From CALOCV01 sp942491955 (GTDB taxonomy: Bacteria; Chlamydiota; Chlamydiia; Chlamydiales; CALOCV01): DNA of 64,000 nt. A program made the translations under genes and the position numbers. The DNA is taken from the NCBI GenBank assembly GCA_942491955.1, contig CALOCV010000027.1, positions 1-64,000 on the forward strand. The letters are read 5' to 3'. The first letter of the stretch is position 1. Each line of letters starts with the position of its first letter. Shown here one piece after another: positions 63,968 through 64,000 of the stretch. Under the pieces are notes generated by a model, which was not told the origin of the DNA, searched no databases, and worked only from the letters and a program-made list of their open reading frames with translations.

Positions 63968-64000
63968 ATGAATTTTACTAAGTCTTTACTGGTGCTCTCT
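63968..64000 (+). CDS. Start of a gene cut by the right edge
   Basis: The ATG at 63,968 begins MNFTKSLLVLS, which looks like the start of a signal peptide. AAAGGA precedes it by about 6 bases. Only 11 codons are visible, so the family is unknown. Confidence 0.4.
   Translation, partial: MNFTKSLLVLS

Noticed and set aside
60025..64000. Horizontal transfer of Vibrio genes into the chlamydia
   Set aside because: The join cuts two unrelated genes mid-frame, no integration signature is present, and the fragment is itself damaged. An assembly chimera explains it better.

Overview
The window is a chimera. Bases 1 to about 60,025 come from a member of the Chlamydiae, most likely one of the environmental (amoeba-, fish- or invertebrate-associated) families. 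Bases about 60,025 to 64,000 are Vibrio-like gammaproteobacterial DNA. The chlamydial call rests on a double-length UvrA, on gene blocks that I recall as chlamydial (rplU-rpmA-obg; lpxC-fabZ-lpxA-fmt next to lnt; tatD-dsbD-exbB-exbD; mnmE-nth) and on a class I DhnA-type aldolase. The Vibrio-like call rests on a PurL fragment, a DUF3332 lipoprotein and a long-form DapD. The switch happens inside bioY.

Layout: 0-3.4 kb holds two paralogous candidate effectors, one kinase-like. 3.4-3.7 kb holds palindromic elements. 3.8-9.5 kb is uvrA, broken at a 26-base C tract. 9.6-15.2 kb is an accessory region with a trypsin-like membrane protein, a PsiE-family protein, an ATPase and many repeats. 15.2-20.1 kb holds tatD, dsbD and an ExbB/ExbD/TonB-like operon. 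20.1-23.1 kb holds tandem MITEs, obg-rpmA-rplU and a dehydrogenase-like gene. 23.2-24.7 kb holds a second ATPase, a gene remnant and tRNA-Phe. 24.9-31 kb holds proline-rich candidate effectors, nth, mnmE and a frameshifted rpoN. 31-34.2 kb holds an aminotransferase and Inc-like membrane proteins. 34.3-39.3 kb is the fmt/lpxA/fabZ/lpxC/lnt cell-envelope cluster. 39.4-43.3 kb is metabolic. 43.3-44.4 kb is a REP-associated tyrosine transposase between two identical palindromes. 45-51 kb holds a barrel protein and two large Sel1/TPR-like proteins. 51-57 kb holds thiL, small secreted or unknown proteins, a nested IS scar and a prolyl-oligopeptidase-like pseudoenzyme. 57-60 kb holds a zinc/manganese ABC transporter and bioY.

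Two themes stand out. First, the chlamydial part is full of palindromic or MITE-like elements. Several have TA at both ends and sit exactly on the stop codons of genes. Second, at least five genes (uvrA, nth, rpoN, a membrane protein at 33 kb and the peptidase-like gene) are split by single-base differences inside homopolymers. Together with the chimeric join, this points to homopolymer sequencing error, although slippage (phase variation or transcriptional) is possible for the C26 and A9 tracts.

The most novel biology is a set of proteins that share an N-terminal module and a proline-rich linker but differ in their C-terminal domains, which is the architecture expected of secreted chlamydial effectors. 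No homology searches were run. All family names come from reading the translations.
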